Positions 52,341 to 63,955 of a stretch of DNA of 64,000 nt are shown here, in pieces. Source of the stretch: Nocardioidaceae bacterium (GTDB taxonomy: Bacteria; Actinomycetota; Actinomycetes; Propionibacteriales; Nocardioidaceae); assembly GCA_030447865.1 (NCBI GenBank), contig JAUJOD010000002.1, positions 1 to 64,000 of the forward strand, written 5' to 3'. The notes beneath the pieces are model-generated. The model saw nothing but the letters and a program-made list of their open reading frames with translations, had not been told where the DNA came from and ran no database searches. A program made the position numbers and the translations under genes. Positions within the stretch are counted from its first letter, which is position 1. The number at the start of each line of letters is the position of its first letter.

Positions 52341-52802
52341 TCAGTCCAGGCAGAACTCGTTGCCCTCGGGATCGGTCATCACGATGAAGCCGGCGCTCAT
52401 CGGCGGATCGGGCTCGTAGCGACGCACCCGCGTCGCTCCCATCACGATAAGCCGTTCGCATTCGACTTCCAACGCCGCCATCCGTTCCTCTCCCTCGAGT
52501 CCGGGAGCCGAACGAACGTCGAGGTGGACGCGGTTCTTGGCGACCTTGTCCTCCGGCACCTGCTGGAAGAACAGCCGCGGGCCGTGCCCGTCCGGGTCCT
52601 CGATGGCCGATGCCCTGTTGCGCTGCTCCTCCGGCACGCCGACCCGTGCGAGGAAGTCGTCCCACGCGGTTAGCGGGTCGGCGTCCTTCGGCAGGTCTAC
52701 GCCGGGCGGTGCGGGGCGAACGTAGCCCAGTACGTCCCGCCAGAAGGACGACAGCGCCCGCGGATCGGAGGCGTCGAACGTGACCTGGATGTGGCGGCTC
52801 AT
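52341..52802 (-). CDS. VOC/glyoxalase-like protein
   Basis: The product has 153 residues. Motifs are QVTFDASDPRALSSFWRDVL GYV, KVAKNRVHLDVRSAPGLEGE and GFIVMTDPEGNEFCLD. It overlaps the upstream DinB gene by 4 bp (ATGA) and is divergent from a WYL regulator, suggesting a regulated pair. The substrate is unknown. Confidence 0.85.
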   Translation of the reverse strand: MSRHIQVTFDASDPRALSSFWRDVLGYVRPAPPGVDLPKDADPLTAWDDFLARVGVPEEQRNRASAIEDPDGHGPRLFFQQVPEDKVAKNRVHLDVRSAPGLEGEERMAALEVECERLIVMGATRVRRYEPDPPMSAGFIVMTDPEGNEFCLD

Positions 52803-53386
52803 CGGGTTGCTCCGTTCTTGGCGGGTCTCGTATGCAGATAGAGGTCTCGCAGCAGGCAGACCTCGGACAGGTGATGAATCAACTCGCGGTGGATGTGCAG
52901 CACCAGATCTGCCATGGGCGCCTCGGGAAAGGGTTCCTTCGCGCCGACCGGGACTCGGAGCCGGGCCTCGCCGAGGCCGCGCACACCGGCCAGCCAGACG
53001 TCGAGCTGGGCCTCGAGCTGGTCGAGCGCGGTGGCCGCGCTGCCCGCATACGTCCAGGTCTCGTACGACGCCGCCGGTGCGCCGAAGTGAGCCGCGTTGC
53101 GCGCGGCAAGCACGCCGACGATCACGTGGCCAAGGCGCCAGGCGATGGTCGTGAAAGGCGCCGGGACCGGCTCGGGAAAGGCGTAGTCAACCGTGAAGTC
53201 CCCGGCACCGACCTGCACCGGCGCCTCGGAGCTGCTGCGCGGACGCACGCTCCAGGCGTCCGGCGCCGGCGACCAGAAGTACTCGTCGTCGGTGAGGCCG
53301 TTGAGCCGGGCACGGAGGTGATGGTTCCAGTGGAACTCCCACTGCTCGCGCAGGGTTGGGTTCCAGTCGAGTTCGCTTGTAGTCAT
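52799..53386 (-). CDS. DinB-family protein
   Basis: The product has 195 residues. The four-helix bundle shows LREQWEFHWNHHLRARLNGL, IAWRLGHVIVGVLAARNAAH and LVLHIHRELIHHLSEVCLLR, with His residues at the positions used for metal binding. It is the first gene of the DinB-VOC pair and divergent from the WYL regulator across 61 bp. Confidence 0.82.
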   Translation of the reverse strand: MTTSELDWNPTLREQWEFHWNHHLRARLNGLTDDEYFWSPAPDAWSVRPRSSSEAPVQVGAGDFTVDYAFPEPVPAPFTTIAWRLGHVIVGVLAARNAAHFGAPAASYETWTYAGSAATALDQLEAQLDVWLAGVRGLGEARLRVPVGAKEPFPEAPMADLVLHIHRELIHHLSEVCLLRDLYLHTRPAKNGATR

Positions 53387-53447
53387 GGACCCACCGTTTC
53401 ATCCCTAGGGGACAGAATCGGTCCGCTATCTCTGGGAAGCTGAGCGA

Positions 53448-54446
53448 ATGGGCGTTACCCGGGGTAACGAGCGGGGCACGACGGAGCGGGTGCTCACCCT
53501 GCTCGGGCTGCTGCAGCAGCGCCCGGCCTGGACCGGCCCCGACCTCGCCGACCGACTAGGGGTCACGCCGCGCACAGTACGGCGTGATGTCGAGCGGCTG
53601 CGCACGCTCGGCTACCCGGTCCACGCTACCCAGGGCGTTGGCGGCGGCTACCAGCTCGGCCCGGGCCATGACCTGCCACCGTTGCTCCTCGACGACGAGG
53701 AGGCGATTGCCACCGCCGTCTCCCTGCTTGCTGGCGCCGGCGGCGCCGTCGCCAGCGCCGGCGACGCTGCCGTCCGGGCGCTGTCCAAGCTCGACCGCGT
53801 GCTGCCCACCCGGCTGCGGCACGAAGTACGCGCACTCTCCGGCTCGGTGGAGTCCTTCGGCGGAGGCCGCACGCCCGTCGACCCAGAGGCACTCATGACG
53901 TTGGCCAGAGCCTGCCGCGACGCGGTCGAGGCCGGCTTCGACTACCCGTCAGGAAGCGAGATGCGGCGGCGGCGGGTCGAGCCCTACCGGCTGGTCGCCT
54001 CCGACCGGCGCTGGTACCTGCTCGCCTACGACCTCGATCGCGACGATTGGCGCAGCTTCCGGATTGACCGGATGACCGATGTGTGTGCGCGGACTTGGCG
54101 CTTCCGCCCACGCCCGGCGCCTGACGCAGCGACGTACGTGCAAGAAGGGGTGGCGAGCCGGGTCTACCCGCAGCAGGCGCGCTTTCTCGTGCACGCGTCG
54201 GCCGACACCGTCCGCGCGCAGATCCCAGCGTCGGCGGCCGTCGTACGACGGCGCCGGAGCGAGCTCTGCGAGGTGCTCAGTGGCGGTGGCAGCCTCGACT
54301 TCGTGCTCATGCACGTGCTCCTGCTGGGCCACGAGTCCGAGGTACTCGACCCTCCTGAGCTCCGTTGGCGCTGCCGGACGCTGGCCGAGAGGCTGCTGTT
54401 GGCCGGTGGAACGAACTCACCGCTGCCAGACACGGAGAAGTCATGA
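53448..54446 (+). CDS. helix-turn-helix/WYL transcriptional regulator
   Basis: The product has 332 residues. The winged helix LLQQRPAWTGPDLADRLGVT followed by PRTVRRDVERLRTLGYPVHA is at the N-terminus. The WYL domain has VEPYRLVASDRRWYLLAYDL and the WCX tail follows. It is a paralog of the 36579 regulator. Its divergent placement suggests it controls the DinB-VOC pair. Confidence 0.88.
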   Translation: MGVTRGNERGTTERVLTLLGLLQQRPAWTGPDLADRLGVTPRTVRRDVERLRTLGYPVHATQGVGGGYQLGPGHDLPPLLLDDEEAIATAVSLLAGAGGAVASAGDAAVRALSKLDRVLPTRLRHEVRALSGSVESFGGGRTPVDPEALMTLARACRDAVEAGFDYPSGSEMRRRRVEPYRLVASDRRWYLLAYDLDRDDWRSFRIDRMTDVCARTWRFRPRPAPDAATYVQEGVASRVYPQQARFLVHASADTVRAQIPASAAVVRRRRSELCEVLSGGGSLDFVLMHVLLLGHESEVLDPPELRWRCRTLAERLLLAGGTNSPLPDTEKS

Positions 54447-54489
54447 CCCGCGACCACACCGACCGCTTCGCCGGGAGGTTGATGATCCC

Positions 54490-54612
54490 GTCGCCATGCG
54501 CGGCGATACACATCGGCCCTGCGAACGACACCGACGACGATCACGCGACGGTGGGCCTCGTCGATCCGGGAGATCACTCGATAGCTACCGCGTCGGGCGC
54601 TGTGTCGATAGG

Positions 54613-54616
<4 letters not shown>
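54490..54616 (-). pseudogene. RelE-type toxin C-terminal remnant
   Basis: The minus strand reads YRHSARRGSYRVISRIDEAH followed by RRVIVVGVVRRADVYR, the C-terminal core of RelE/ParE toxins. The fragment starts at the very end of the uvrA-like gene (stop 54613-54615), so the deletion breakpoint lies there. Its N-terminal half and antitoxin are missing. Confidence 0.65.
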
Positions 54617-57003
<2,387 letters not shown>

Positions 57004-57172
57004 CGGATCTCCTTCTCTGGGGCGGGAACGTGCTTATGGAAAACAGAGGTACAGGGGCGTCTGATACCGGGTCCGGCCGAACCGACGGCGGCGAGTTTGC
57101 GGCTGGAGGCGGCGTTCATGGTAGCGCCGTCGGCGACACGCATTAGCCGGTAGAGGTGGTGTGCCGTGGGCG

Positions 57173-57625
57173 TCAGGCCAACCAGCTGCCCTCGCGCATC
57201 AGCTCGCGGTCGGGCAGCTCGTTCACCTCGCGCCAAGCCTGAATTCGGCGCGGGGAGACGCGGAACCAGCGGTACGGCGTAGCCAACGAACGCGGGTCGA
57301 AGCCGGTGCGAGCGGCGAACCGGTCACCCCGGTCCCGCGGCAGCGCGTCGATCTCGATGACGTCCACTTCCCCGTCGATCATGGACACGTCGCGGGTGTC
57401 ACCCAGCCCCAGCCGAACGGCCCTGCTGGCGGCCAGGTTCCTGCCGGTGGGGCTGTCCGTCGGCGTGGCCATGAGCAGCGCCTCGCCGTCCCAGTCGAAG
57501 GAAAGCGGCACCAGGTACGGCGCACCGTCCGCTGAGGCAGTCGCCACCCAGACATCGACGTCGGAGCTGAGCCGATGCTCGGTGTCGCGACGACGCTGAG
57601 CGAGGGAACGGGGGTCGGCACTCAA
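57173..57625 (-). CDS. PNPOx-like split-barrel flavoprotein
   Basis: The product has 150 residues. The FMN- or F420-binding split beta-barrel is marked by DVWVATASADGAPYLVPLSF and LLMATPTDSPTGRNLAASRA followed by VRLGLGDTRDV. The C-terminal YRWFRVSPRRIQAWREVNEL closes the domain. It may be an F420- or flavin-dependent reductase of unknown substrate. It follows the VOC gene by 4 bp on the same strand. Confidence 0.8.
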   Translation of the reverse strand: MSADPRSLAQRRRDTEHRLSSDVDVWVATASADGAPYLVPLSFDWDGEALLMATPTDSPTGRNLAASRAVRLGLGDTRDVSMIDGEVDVIEIDALPRDRGDRFAARTGFDPRSLATPYRWFRVSPRRIQAWREVNELPDRELMREGSWLA

Positions 57626-57629
57626 CGGC

Positions 57630-58040
57630 TCAGCGCAACTCCTGGACGCGGATCATGTTGCCGGCGGGATCGCGGAAGGCGCAGTCGCGGACGCCGTACG
57701 GCTGCTCGGTAGGCTCCTGGACGACCTCGGCGCCGCTGGCCTGCAGCTTCTCGAAGGTGCCGTCGAGATCGCCGGTGGCCAGCAGGATCCAGCCGTAGGT
57801 GCCCTTGGCCATCATCTCGACGATGGTGCGGCGCTCTTCGTCGGTGACCCCAGGGTCGGCGGCCGGCGGCGCCAGCAGGATTGAGGTGCCGGGCTGGCTG
57901 GCGGGGCCGACCGTGATCCAGCGCATCTTGCCGTTCCCGACGTCGTTGCGGACCTCGAAGCCGAGGATGTCGCGGTAGAAGGCCAGGGAAGTATCCGGGT
58001 CGTCGTGCGGGAGGAAGGTTGTATGAATGGTGATGTCCAT
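57630..58040 (-). CDS. VOC/glyoxalase-like protein paired with AraC regulator
   Basis: The product has 136 residues from ATG 58040. Motifs are HTTFLPHDDPDTSLAFYRDI LGF, ILLAPPAADPGVTDEERRTI and GVRDCAFRDPAGNMIRVQEL. It starts 5 bp after the AraC gene, a common actinobacterial pairing in which the regulator controls a resistance or detoxification enzyme. Confidence 0.88.
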   Translation of the reverse strand: MDITIHTTFLPHDDPDTSLAFYRDILGFEVRNDVGNGKMRWITVGPASQPGTSILLAPPAADPGVTDEERRTIVEMMAKGTYGWILLATGDLDGTFEKLQASGAEVVQEPTEQPYGVRDCAFRDPAGNMIRVQELR

Positions 58041-58045
58041 GGCAG

Positions 58046-58495
<450 letters not shown>

Positions 58496-58560
58496 CTGCG
58501 CGATCGTGCCACGACGCGTCGGAGTTGCCTATCGCCACTCGCGGCGTCGCCGGTAGACAC

Positions 58561-59136
58561 CTAGACGCCCTCGCCACTTGCGGCGGAGTCGATCGACGCC
58601 TCAGCCCGCCGAGCGATGATCTCGTCCACTGTCTGCTGCGGTGTTTGGCCGGAGGTGTCGAGCCACAGGCCCATGCGTGGCGTTGTTCCGACAGCTGCGT
58701 CGAGTTGCTCGATGGTGTGCTCGCCAGGCCGGTACGCAATCTTCCCCACTGCTCTCTGCCGCTCGGCGTCCCGAGATGTGACGACCGCGATCGACGGCCG
58801 CAGTACGACGAGGTGGCGCGGGCGAGTCTTGACCTGGTCAAGCCAGCTGGCCACATCGTTGCCGAAGATGTTGTCCTGTACGACCGTGGTGAACCCTTCG
58901 GCGCAGTACTGGTCGGCCGTCATCGCAGACAGTCGATAGCGAAGGTCCAGCAGCCGGCGGGCCTCCGGCTCGTGCACGTCCCCGAGCGGATGAACCCAGC
59001 CGCTCACCGCCCAGCGGTAGAACTGACCGCCACGGACATGAACGCCCCGGTCGAACTGCCGCGCCAGCAGGTCGGCGACCGTGGACTTGCCGGCCGCCTG
59101 GGCGCCGGTTACCAACCACACTGCCCCCGCGCTCAT
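58561..59136 (-). CDS. P-loop kinase/phosphotransferase
   Basis: The product has 191 residues. Walker A is VTGAQAAGKSTVADLLARQF (GxxxxGKST). Next come RGGQFYRWAVSGW and TTVVQDNIFGNDVASWL, a layout like chloramphenicol phosphotransferase or zeta-type kinases. The C-terminal PRMGLWLDTSGQTPQQTVDE closes the fold. The substrate is unknown. A 35-bp stretch of this gene is duplicated in degraded form at 59926-59960. Confidence 0.75.
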   Translation of the reverse strand: MSAGAVWLVTGAQAAGKSTVADLLARQFDRGVHVRGGQFYRWAVSGWVHPLGDVHEPEARRLLDLRYRLSAMTADQYCAEGFTTVVQDNIFGNDVASWLDQVKTRPRHLVVLRPSIAVVTSRDAERQRAVGKIAYRPGEHTIEQLDAAVGTTPRMGLWLDTSGQTPQQTVDEIIARRAEASIDSAASGEGV

Positions 59137-59165
59137 GGTCGCCAGTCAACCACCTTGAGTTAGCG

Positions 59166-59846
59166 CTACTTGAGCTGACGCAGTTCCGCGAGCGTATCCA
59201 AGTCAGGCACGACTGGCGCTCCGGAGCCTGGCTCTGACAGAACTGGCCAAGGAACTCGCTCACCCTCCACAGGTGTCAAAAACGCACCGTCCCAAAGAAC
59301 AGGGATAATTGTGGGGTCATACGGCACGACGAAGTCGCCGGTGGCGGTAAATACCACAACCTCTCCCATGCTCGCGAACCCCTCGGACACGACCGTCAAC
59401 TCCGTTTGGGCATTGAACGTCAAGCCGAGAGCTAGTTCCGTCCCAGCCGTTACGTCGCCCCAATAGACCTCTGCCACCTTCACTCGGACTTCAAAACTGC
59501 GCCAGTCCGCACGGGGATCATCAAACGGAACCTCCTGGAGGGGCGTTCTCTCAAAGTTCTCGTCGAAGTTGTTGAAGGCTCGCCCCGCGTCCACGCCCAC
59601 GACGTCCGCGCGGAACGCGTCCGCAACAACTTTGCTCTGGCCGACGCCGGGGTACATTTCCGCCAAGGTCAACGTGGGGCGGAGCGCTCCCTCCTCCTTT
59701 CCGACCATGGCCTGGATGAGCTCAGCTTCAAACGCTGCTGCCGACTCTGACGTCGAACCGTCGCCTGAGCCGGACCTTACGTGACCGCAGGCCCCCACAA
59801 GGCAGACGAGTAGGAGCCCTAAAACTGAGGGAAAACGATAAGACAT
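59166..59846 (-). CDS. predicted lipoprotein
   Basis: The product has 226 residues. The signal peptide MSYRFPSVLGLLLVCLVGAC ends in a lipobox (LVGAC) with the lipid-modified Cys at residue 20, so the protein would be anchored to the outer face of the membrane. The rest is acidic, with beta-strand pattern (FEVRVKVAEVYWGDVTAGTE LALGL; GEVVVFTATGDFVVPYDPTI). No family is recognised. Slightly lower GC than the neighbours hints at acquisition. Confidence 0.7.
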   Translation of the reverse strand: MSYRFPSVLGLLLVCLVGACGHVRSGSGDGSTSESAAAFEAELIQAMVGKEEGALRPTLTLAEMYPGVGQSKVVADAFRADVVGVDAGRAFNNFDENFERTPLQEVPFDDPRADWRSFEVRVKVAEVYWGDVTAGTELALGLTFNAQTELTVVSEGFASMGEVVVFTATGDFVVPYDPTIIPVLWDGAFLTPVEGERVPWPVLSEPGSGAPVVPDLDTLAELRQLK

Positions 59847-59925
59847 GCATGCTCCCCACCGGGGTCAGTAGTGGCTGTTTATCAGGTATCTGCCGTGGTT
59901 CGTCGTAATAGGGCCACCATCTCGC

Positions 59926-60037
59926 CACATCGTTGCCGGACTGTTGTGCTGTACGACCATGGCGAGCGGTTCTCCAGCTCCGCGCGCCGGCGCAGCGCCG
60001 CAGCCTCGGCGTCGCTCAGCCGCAAAGTCACAGCCAT
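59926..60037 (-). pseudogene. truncated ribbon-helix-helix antitoxin joined to a kinase fragment
   Basis: ATG 60037 begins MAVTLRLSDAEAAALRRRAE LENRS, the start of an RHH/VapB-like antitoxin. After Ser the frame becomes unrelated. The following plus-strand DNA (59926-59960, CACATCGTTGCCG then CTGTACGACC) matches part of the kinase gene at 58851-58885. A deletion has fused the two remnants. Confidence 0.55.
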
Positions 60038-60065
60038 GGATCTACGGTGTCGCGGCTGATAGCAA

Positions 60066-61109
60066 TCACGCCGTTGCGAGGAGCGTGACCGGGCGACCGT
60101 GGTCGCCGACGCGGGCAAGTGTTACGAGGGCGTCGCCTGGTAGTCCGCTCAGCGTCAGCATCGCGGTGGGATCGTCGTCAGCCGGGTACTCCATTGCGAC
60201 TTGTGCGACCAGGCGGTCATGGCGCGCCGCGTGGATCGCTGCTCGGACTCGTTCGGTCTCCCCCGGTGGCCAGTACTGTCGGGTGATCGACTGCCACACC
60301 ACAGTCAGCGTGTCGTCGTCCGTCGGCTTGGTCAGCTCGCGTTCCAGCCACTCCCCTGCTGGGGCCTGGTCGACGACGACGCGATGAGCGGATGCGACCG
60401 AGAGCGCAGCGGTCAGCCGCTTGTGTCGCTCGACGTGGAACGGCCAGATGAACGACCGCAGCCGCAGCTGGCCCGCTGGCGTCGACGGATCTACAGGTGC
60501 GAGGTCGCATCCCCGCCGGTCCACAATCGCGAACTGCTGGGGATCGGTCTCTCCGACGACTCCATCGCGGAGCACCAAAGCCGAATCCGCCGGCCCGAAT
60601 TGCCAGGTCCGCTCCACGAAGCGGAACTTGTCTACCAGCAGGTTCAGCCCGGCGCTGGCACCAGGCTCTAGCAACCGGACCCGGCGCCGCCCCGAGCGAC
60701 GTACGGCCTCGAACAGCCCGACCAGCAGCGCCGTTGATCTGCCGACCTCGTTGGTCTGCGGTGCGGTCTGCAGCGCCTCGTGCAACTCGTCGACGTGTGC
60801 CTCGAGTACGCCGCGCACAACCGGCCACGCCGTATCCGGCGGCGCCGTTCCGCCGAGGCACGGGTAGAACGGCACCAACTCAGGAGCCCGGTCGGTGAGC
60901 ACGATGCGGAACAGTCCCGCCAACAGCCGCAGCTGAACGACAGCGCCATGCGGCGCGTCCTCCCAGCCCGCGCAGATGCGACGGGCCGGCCCGCCGGCCT
61001 CCCAGTCGTCAGCCATTGCCCGGATCAGCTCGCCGTACAGGTGCCGCGCATCGCCGGCGTGTGCCCGCATCCGATCGGCCAACGTAGAACCGGTGTCAAA
61101 GCCGGGCAT
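60066..61109 (-). CDS. DUF2332 family protein
   Basis: The product has 347 residues. Family features are YGELIRAMADDWEAGGPARR, LLAGLFRIVLTDRAPELVPF YPCLGG, RVRLLEPGASAGLNLLVDKF and DLAPVDPSTPAGQLRLRSFI WPFHVERHKRL. The LEPGASAGLNLL segment resembles a methyltransferase motif I, so a SAM-binding fold is possible. No function is established. It is 6 bp from the downstream end of the reductase-like gene and probably co-transcribed. Confidence 0.8.
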   Translation of the reverse strand: MPGFDTGSTLADRMRAHAGDARHLYGELIRAMADDWEAGGPARRICAGWEDAPHGAVVQLRLLAGLFRIVLTDRAPELVPFYPCLGGTAPPDTAWPVVRGVLEAHVDELHEALQTAPQTNEVGRSTALLVGLFEAVRRSGRRRVRLLEPGASAGLNLLVDKFRFVERTWQFGPADSALVLRDGVVGETDPQQFAIVDRRGCDLAPVDPSTPAGQLRLRSFIWPFHVERHKRLTAALSVASAHRVVVDQAPAGEWLERELTKPTDDDTLTVVWQSITRQYWPPGETERVRAAIHAARHDRLVAQVAMEYPADDDPTAMLTLSGLPGDALVTLARVGDHGRPVTLLATA

Positions 61110-61115
61110 CAGCGC

Positions 61116-62303
61116 TCAACCGTCCTCAGTTATGCGGACGTCGAACGCGATGCCGGCCCGCTGTAACCGGTCAGTGAGTGCGCCGCCCATCGCCTGAGCG
61201 GTGGTCAGCTGACCAGACCCCACCGGGACGTCATCGCGTCCGAGACACATAGCCGACTCGGCCAGCATCTTCGCCGTCTCGTCATAGCCGGGGTCACCGC
61301 CGCAGACCTCGGTAACGACTTTCCGCTTCCCTGCCGTGGCTACAAAGCGCACCCTGAACCACGACGCCGCGCGTCGCTCCTCCGTCGGGCCTTCTCCTGG
61401 CTTCTTCAGCCGCAGCAACGCTGCGCGGGCCGGTGGCAACTGCGACAGCGCCCTAAGGCCGGTCACACCAGCGACGGTTGCCGTGACGGCAGGCAGGCCA
61501 CCGACCACCGCGAAGTGGCCGTAGCGGAAGTCCGGGCCGTACTCGGTCAGCGCTCTCGCCGATCGGCGTACGACGACCGGATCGATGGTGGGCAGCGGCA
61601 CGCTCCACCGCCCGGACACCGGCTCACGGTGCGGCCGCAGCGGCAGCGCCGCAGTCAAGCGACCCGGCTCGGTAGGCTCTGACGCGCGCCGTTGGGCAGC
61701 CAGCCGGCGGGTATGCCGAGCTCGGCCGACGGCCCGCACCGCCGAGTGGTACGTGCCGCCGGAGAAGGCACCCCTGGCCTGCACGTACGCCCGCATTTCG
61801 ATCGGTACGTTGTTGGGTAGGTGTTGCAGCGTCCACCACGCGCCCAGGTCGGCCGGCACCGATTCGAAACCGCAGCAGTGCACCAGCCGCGCCCCGGTCT
61901 GCTGTGCGCGCTGGTGGTGCTCGAGCCACATGCGGTCGACGAACTCCGGCTCACCGGTGATGTCGACGTAATCGGTCCCGCGGTCGGCGCAGGCCGCCAC
62001 CAGCGGACCGCCGTACTCGGTGAACGGACCGACCGTGCTGGCCACCAACCGGGTCCTCGCCGCCAGCTCCGACAGCGAACCAGCGTCGTTGACGTCGGCC
62101 TGCAGGATCGGCACATCCCGTGCCGACGGCGCGACCTGGGTGAGGGTCTGGCGCAGCGCCTGCAGCTTCGGCAGGTCGCGGCCGGCGATCGCCCAGCGCA
62201 GCTCCGGCGGGGCGTGCTCCGCCAGGTAACCAGCCACCAACTGCCCGGTGAAACCGGTCGCTCCGAAGAGTGCGACGTCGAGCTCGCGGTCGTGTGCTGG
62301 CAT
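61116..62303 (-). CDS. saccharopine dehydrogenase-like (trans-acting enoyl reductase type) protein
   Basis: The product has 395 residues. The N-terminal Rossmann fold has VALFGATGFTGQLVAGYLAE and LRWAIAGRDLPKLQALRQTL. RTRLVASTVGPFTEYGGPLV and VDITGEPEFVDRM follow, the pattern shared with mycobacterial trans-acting enoyl reductases. It probably uses NAD(P)H, but the substrate is unknown. It is divergent from the XRE-MurA gene across about 100 bp. Confidence 0.82.
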   Translation of the reverse strand: MPAHDRELDVALFGATGFTGQLVAGYLAEHAPPELRWAIAGRDLPKLQALRQTLTQVAPSARDVPILQADVNDAGSLSELAARTRLVASTVGPFTEYGGPLVAACADRGTDYVDITGEPEFVDRMWLEHHQRAQQTGARLVHCCGFESVPADLGAWWTLQHLPNNVPIEMRAYVQARGAFSGGTYHSAVRAVGRARHTRRLAAQRRASEPTEPGRLTAALPLRPHREPVSGRWSVPLPTIDPVVVRRSARALTEYGPDFRYGHFAVVGGLPAVTATVAGVTGLRALSQLPPARAALLRLKKPGEGPTEERRAASWFRVRFVATAGKRKVVTEVCGGDPGYDETAKMLAESAMCLGRDDVPVGSGQLTTAQAMGGALTDRLQRAGIAFDVRITEDG

Positions 62304-62401
62304 GGCGCCAGCCTGCCAGCCGGGCCGGGCAACCGCACGCCGCAGTCCGGCGTCTGGAGGACATGCAACTGCGGCGCGGCATGCTCGCGGATATACCAGA
62401 T

Positions 62402-63955
62402 ATGAGATACGGTATGCCGGTGCTAACCACAGACGAGTACCTCAGCCGCATCGGCCGCCTCATTCGCGATGCCCGCCAGCACCGCGGTTACACCCAAGTC
62501 CAGCTCGCCGATCTGTTGGGCACCAGCCAGAGCGCCGTCAACCGCATCGAGCGGGGGCACCAGAACCTCACCCTGGAGATGCTGGCCCGCATCGGTGAGG
62601 CGCTGGACTCCGAGATCGTCTCACTCGGTGCGCCCGGCCCCCTGCACCTTCGTGTTGCCGGCGGGACGACCTTGTCGGGGTCGATCGAGGTGAAGACCAG
62701 CAAGAACGCCGGCGTGGCGTTGCTGTGCGCATCGCTGCTGAACAAGGGCCGCACCACGCTGCGCAAGGTGGCGCGCATCGAGGAGGTCAACCGCATTCTG
62801 GAGGTCCTCAACAGCATCGGGGTGAAGTCGACCTGGCTGAACGCCGACAACGACCTCGAGCTAATCGTGCCCGACTCCCTTGACCTCTCCTCGATCGACG
62901 AGGACGCCGCACGACGTACCCGCAGCATCATCAACTTCCTCGGCCCGCTGATGCACGACCAGAGCTCGTTTCAGCTGCCGTACGCCGGCGGCTGTGACCT
63001 GGGAACCCGCACCGTCGAGCCGCACCTGTCAGCGCTGCGGCCGTTCGGGCTCGAGGTCAGGGCAACCGAGGGCAGCTACCACGCGCGGATCAGCGAGCGG
63101 GTCTCCCCTGCCCGCCCCATCGTGCTGACCGAACGTGGAGACACCGTCACCGAGAACGCCCTGCTGGCGGCCGCCCGCAACGCCGGAGTGACGGTGATCC
63201 GCAACGCAAGCCCCAACTACATGGTCCAGGATCTTTGCTTCTTCTTGACCAAGCTCGGGGTCGACATCGGCGGCATCGGCACCACCACCTTGGTCGTGCG
63301 CGGCGTCCAAGACATCAACGTCGATGTCGACTACGCGCCCTCCGAAGACCCGATCGAGGCGATGAGCCTGCTGGCGGCGGCGATCGTGACGTCGTCGCAG
63401 ATCACGATCCGGCGGGTGCCCATCGAGTTCCTCGAGATCGAGTTGGCGCTGCTGGAGGAGATGGGCTTCTCCTACGACCTGACTCCCGAGTATCTCGCCG
63501 GCAACGGCCGCACCCGGCTGGTCGACCTGACGACGCACCCGTCGGCGCTGCACGCGCCGATCGACAAGATCCACCCGATGCCCTTCCCCGGCCTCAACAT
63601 CGACAACCTGCCGTTCTTCGCCGTGATCGCGGCGGCAGCCGAGGGTCAGACGATGATCCACGACTGGGTTTATGAGAACCGCGCCATCTACCTGACCGAG
63701 CTCACCAAGCTCGGGGCCTCGGTGACGCTGCTCGACCCGCACCGCGTGCTGGTCGAGGGTCCCACCCGCTGGCGGGCCGCCGAGCTGATGTGCCCCCCCG
63801 CGCTGCGGCCCGCGGTGGTGATCTTGCTGGCGATGATGGCCAGCAAGGGCACCTCGGTGCTGCGGAACGTCTATGTGATCAACCGCGGCTATGAAGACCT
63901 CGCAGAGCGGCTGAACGCTCTTGGAGCGCACATCGAGACGTTCCGCGACATCTGA
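62402..63955 (+). CDS. murA: MurA with N-terminal XRE helix-turn-helix
   Basis: The product has 517 residues from ATG 62402; ATG 62414 is also possible. Residues about 10-70 are an XRE domain (LIRDARQHRGYTQVQLADLL GTSQSAVNRIERGHQNLTLE). From about residue 85 it is a full UDP-GlcNAc enolpyruvyl transferase: SKNAGVALLC (Lys-Asn), YAGGCDLGTRTVEPH with the catalytic-loop Cys, PFPGLNIDNLPFF (Asp) and NRGYEDLAERLNALGAHIE. MurA makes the first committed precursor of peptidoglycan. AGATAT/AGATAC repeats just before the start (62387-62410) could be its own operator. It may be a second MurA combining catalysis and DNA binding. Confidence 0.85.
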   Translation: MRYGMPVLTTDEYLSRIGRLIRDARQHRGYTQVQLADLLGTSQSAVNRIERGHQNLTLEMLARIGEALDSEIVSLGAPGPLHLRVAGGTTLSGSIEVKTSKNAGVALLCASLLNKGRTTLRKVARIEEVNRILEVLNSIGVKSTWLNADNDLELIVPDSLDLSSIDEDAARRTRSIINFLGPLMHDQSSFQLPYAGGCDLGTRTVEPHLSALRPFGLEVRATEGSYHARISERVSPARPIVLTERGDTVTENALLAAARNAGVTVIRNASPNYMVQDLCFFLTKLGVDIGGIGTTTLVVRGVQDINVDVDYAPSEDPIEAMSLLAAAIVTSSQITIRRVPIEFLEIELALLEEMGFSYDLTPEYLAGNGRTRLVDLTTHPSALHAPIDKIHPMPFPGLNIDNLPFFAVIAAAAEGQTMIHDWVYENRAIYLTELTKLGASVTLLDPHRVLVEGPTRWRAAELMCPPALRPAVVILLAMMASKGTSVLRNVYVINRGYEDLAERLNALGAHIETFRDI

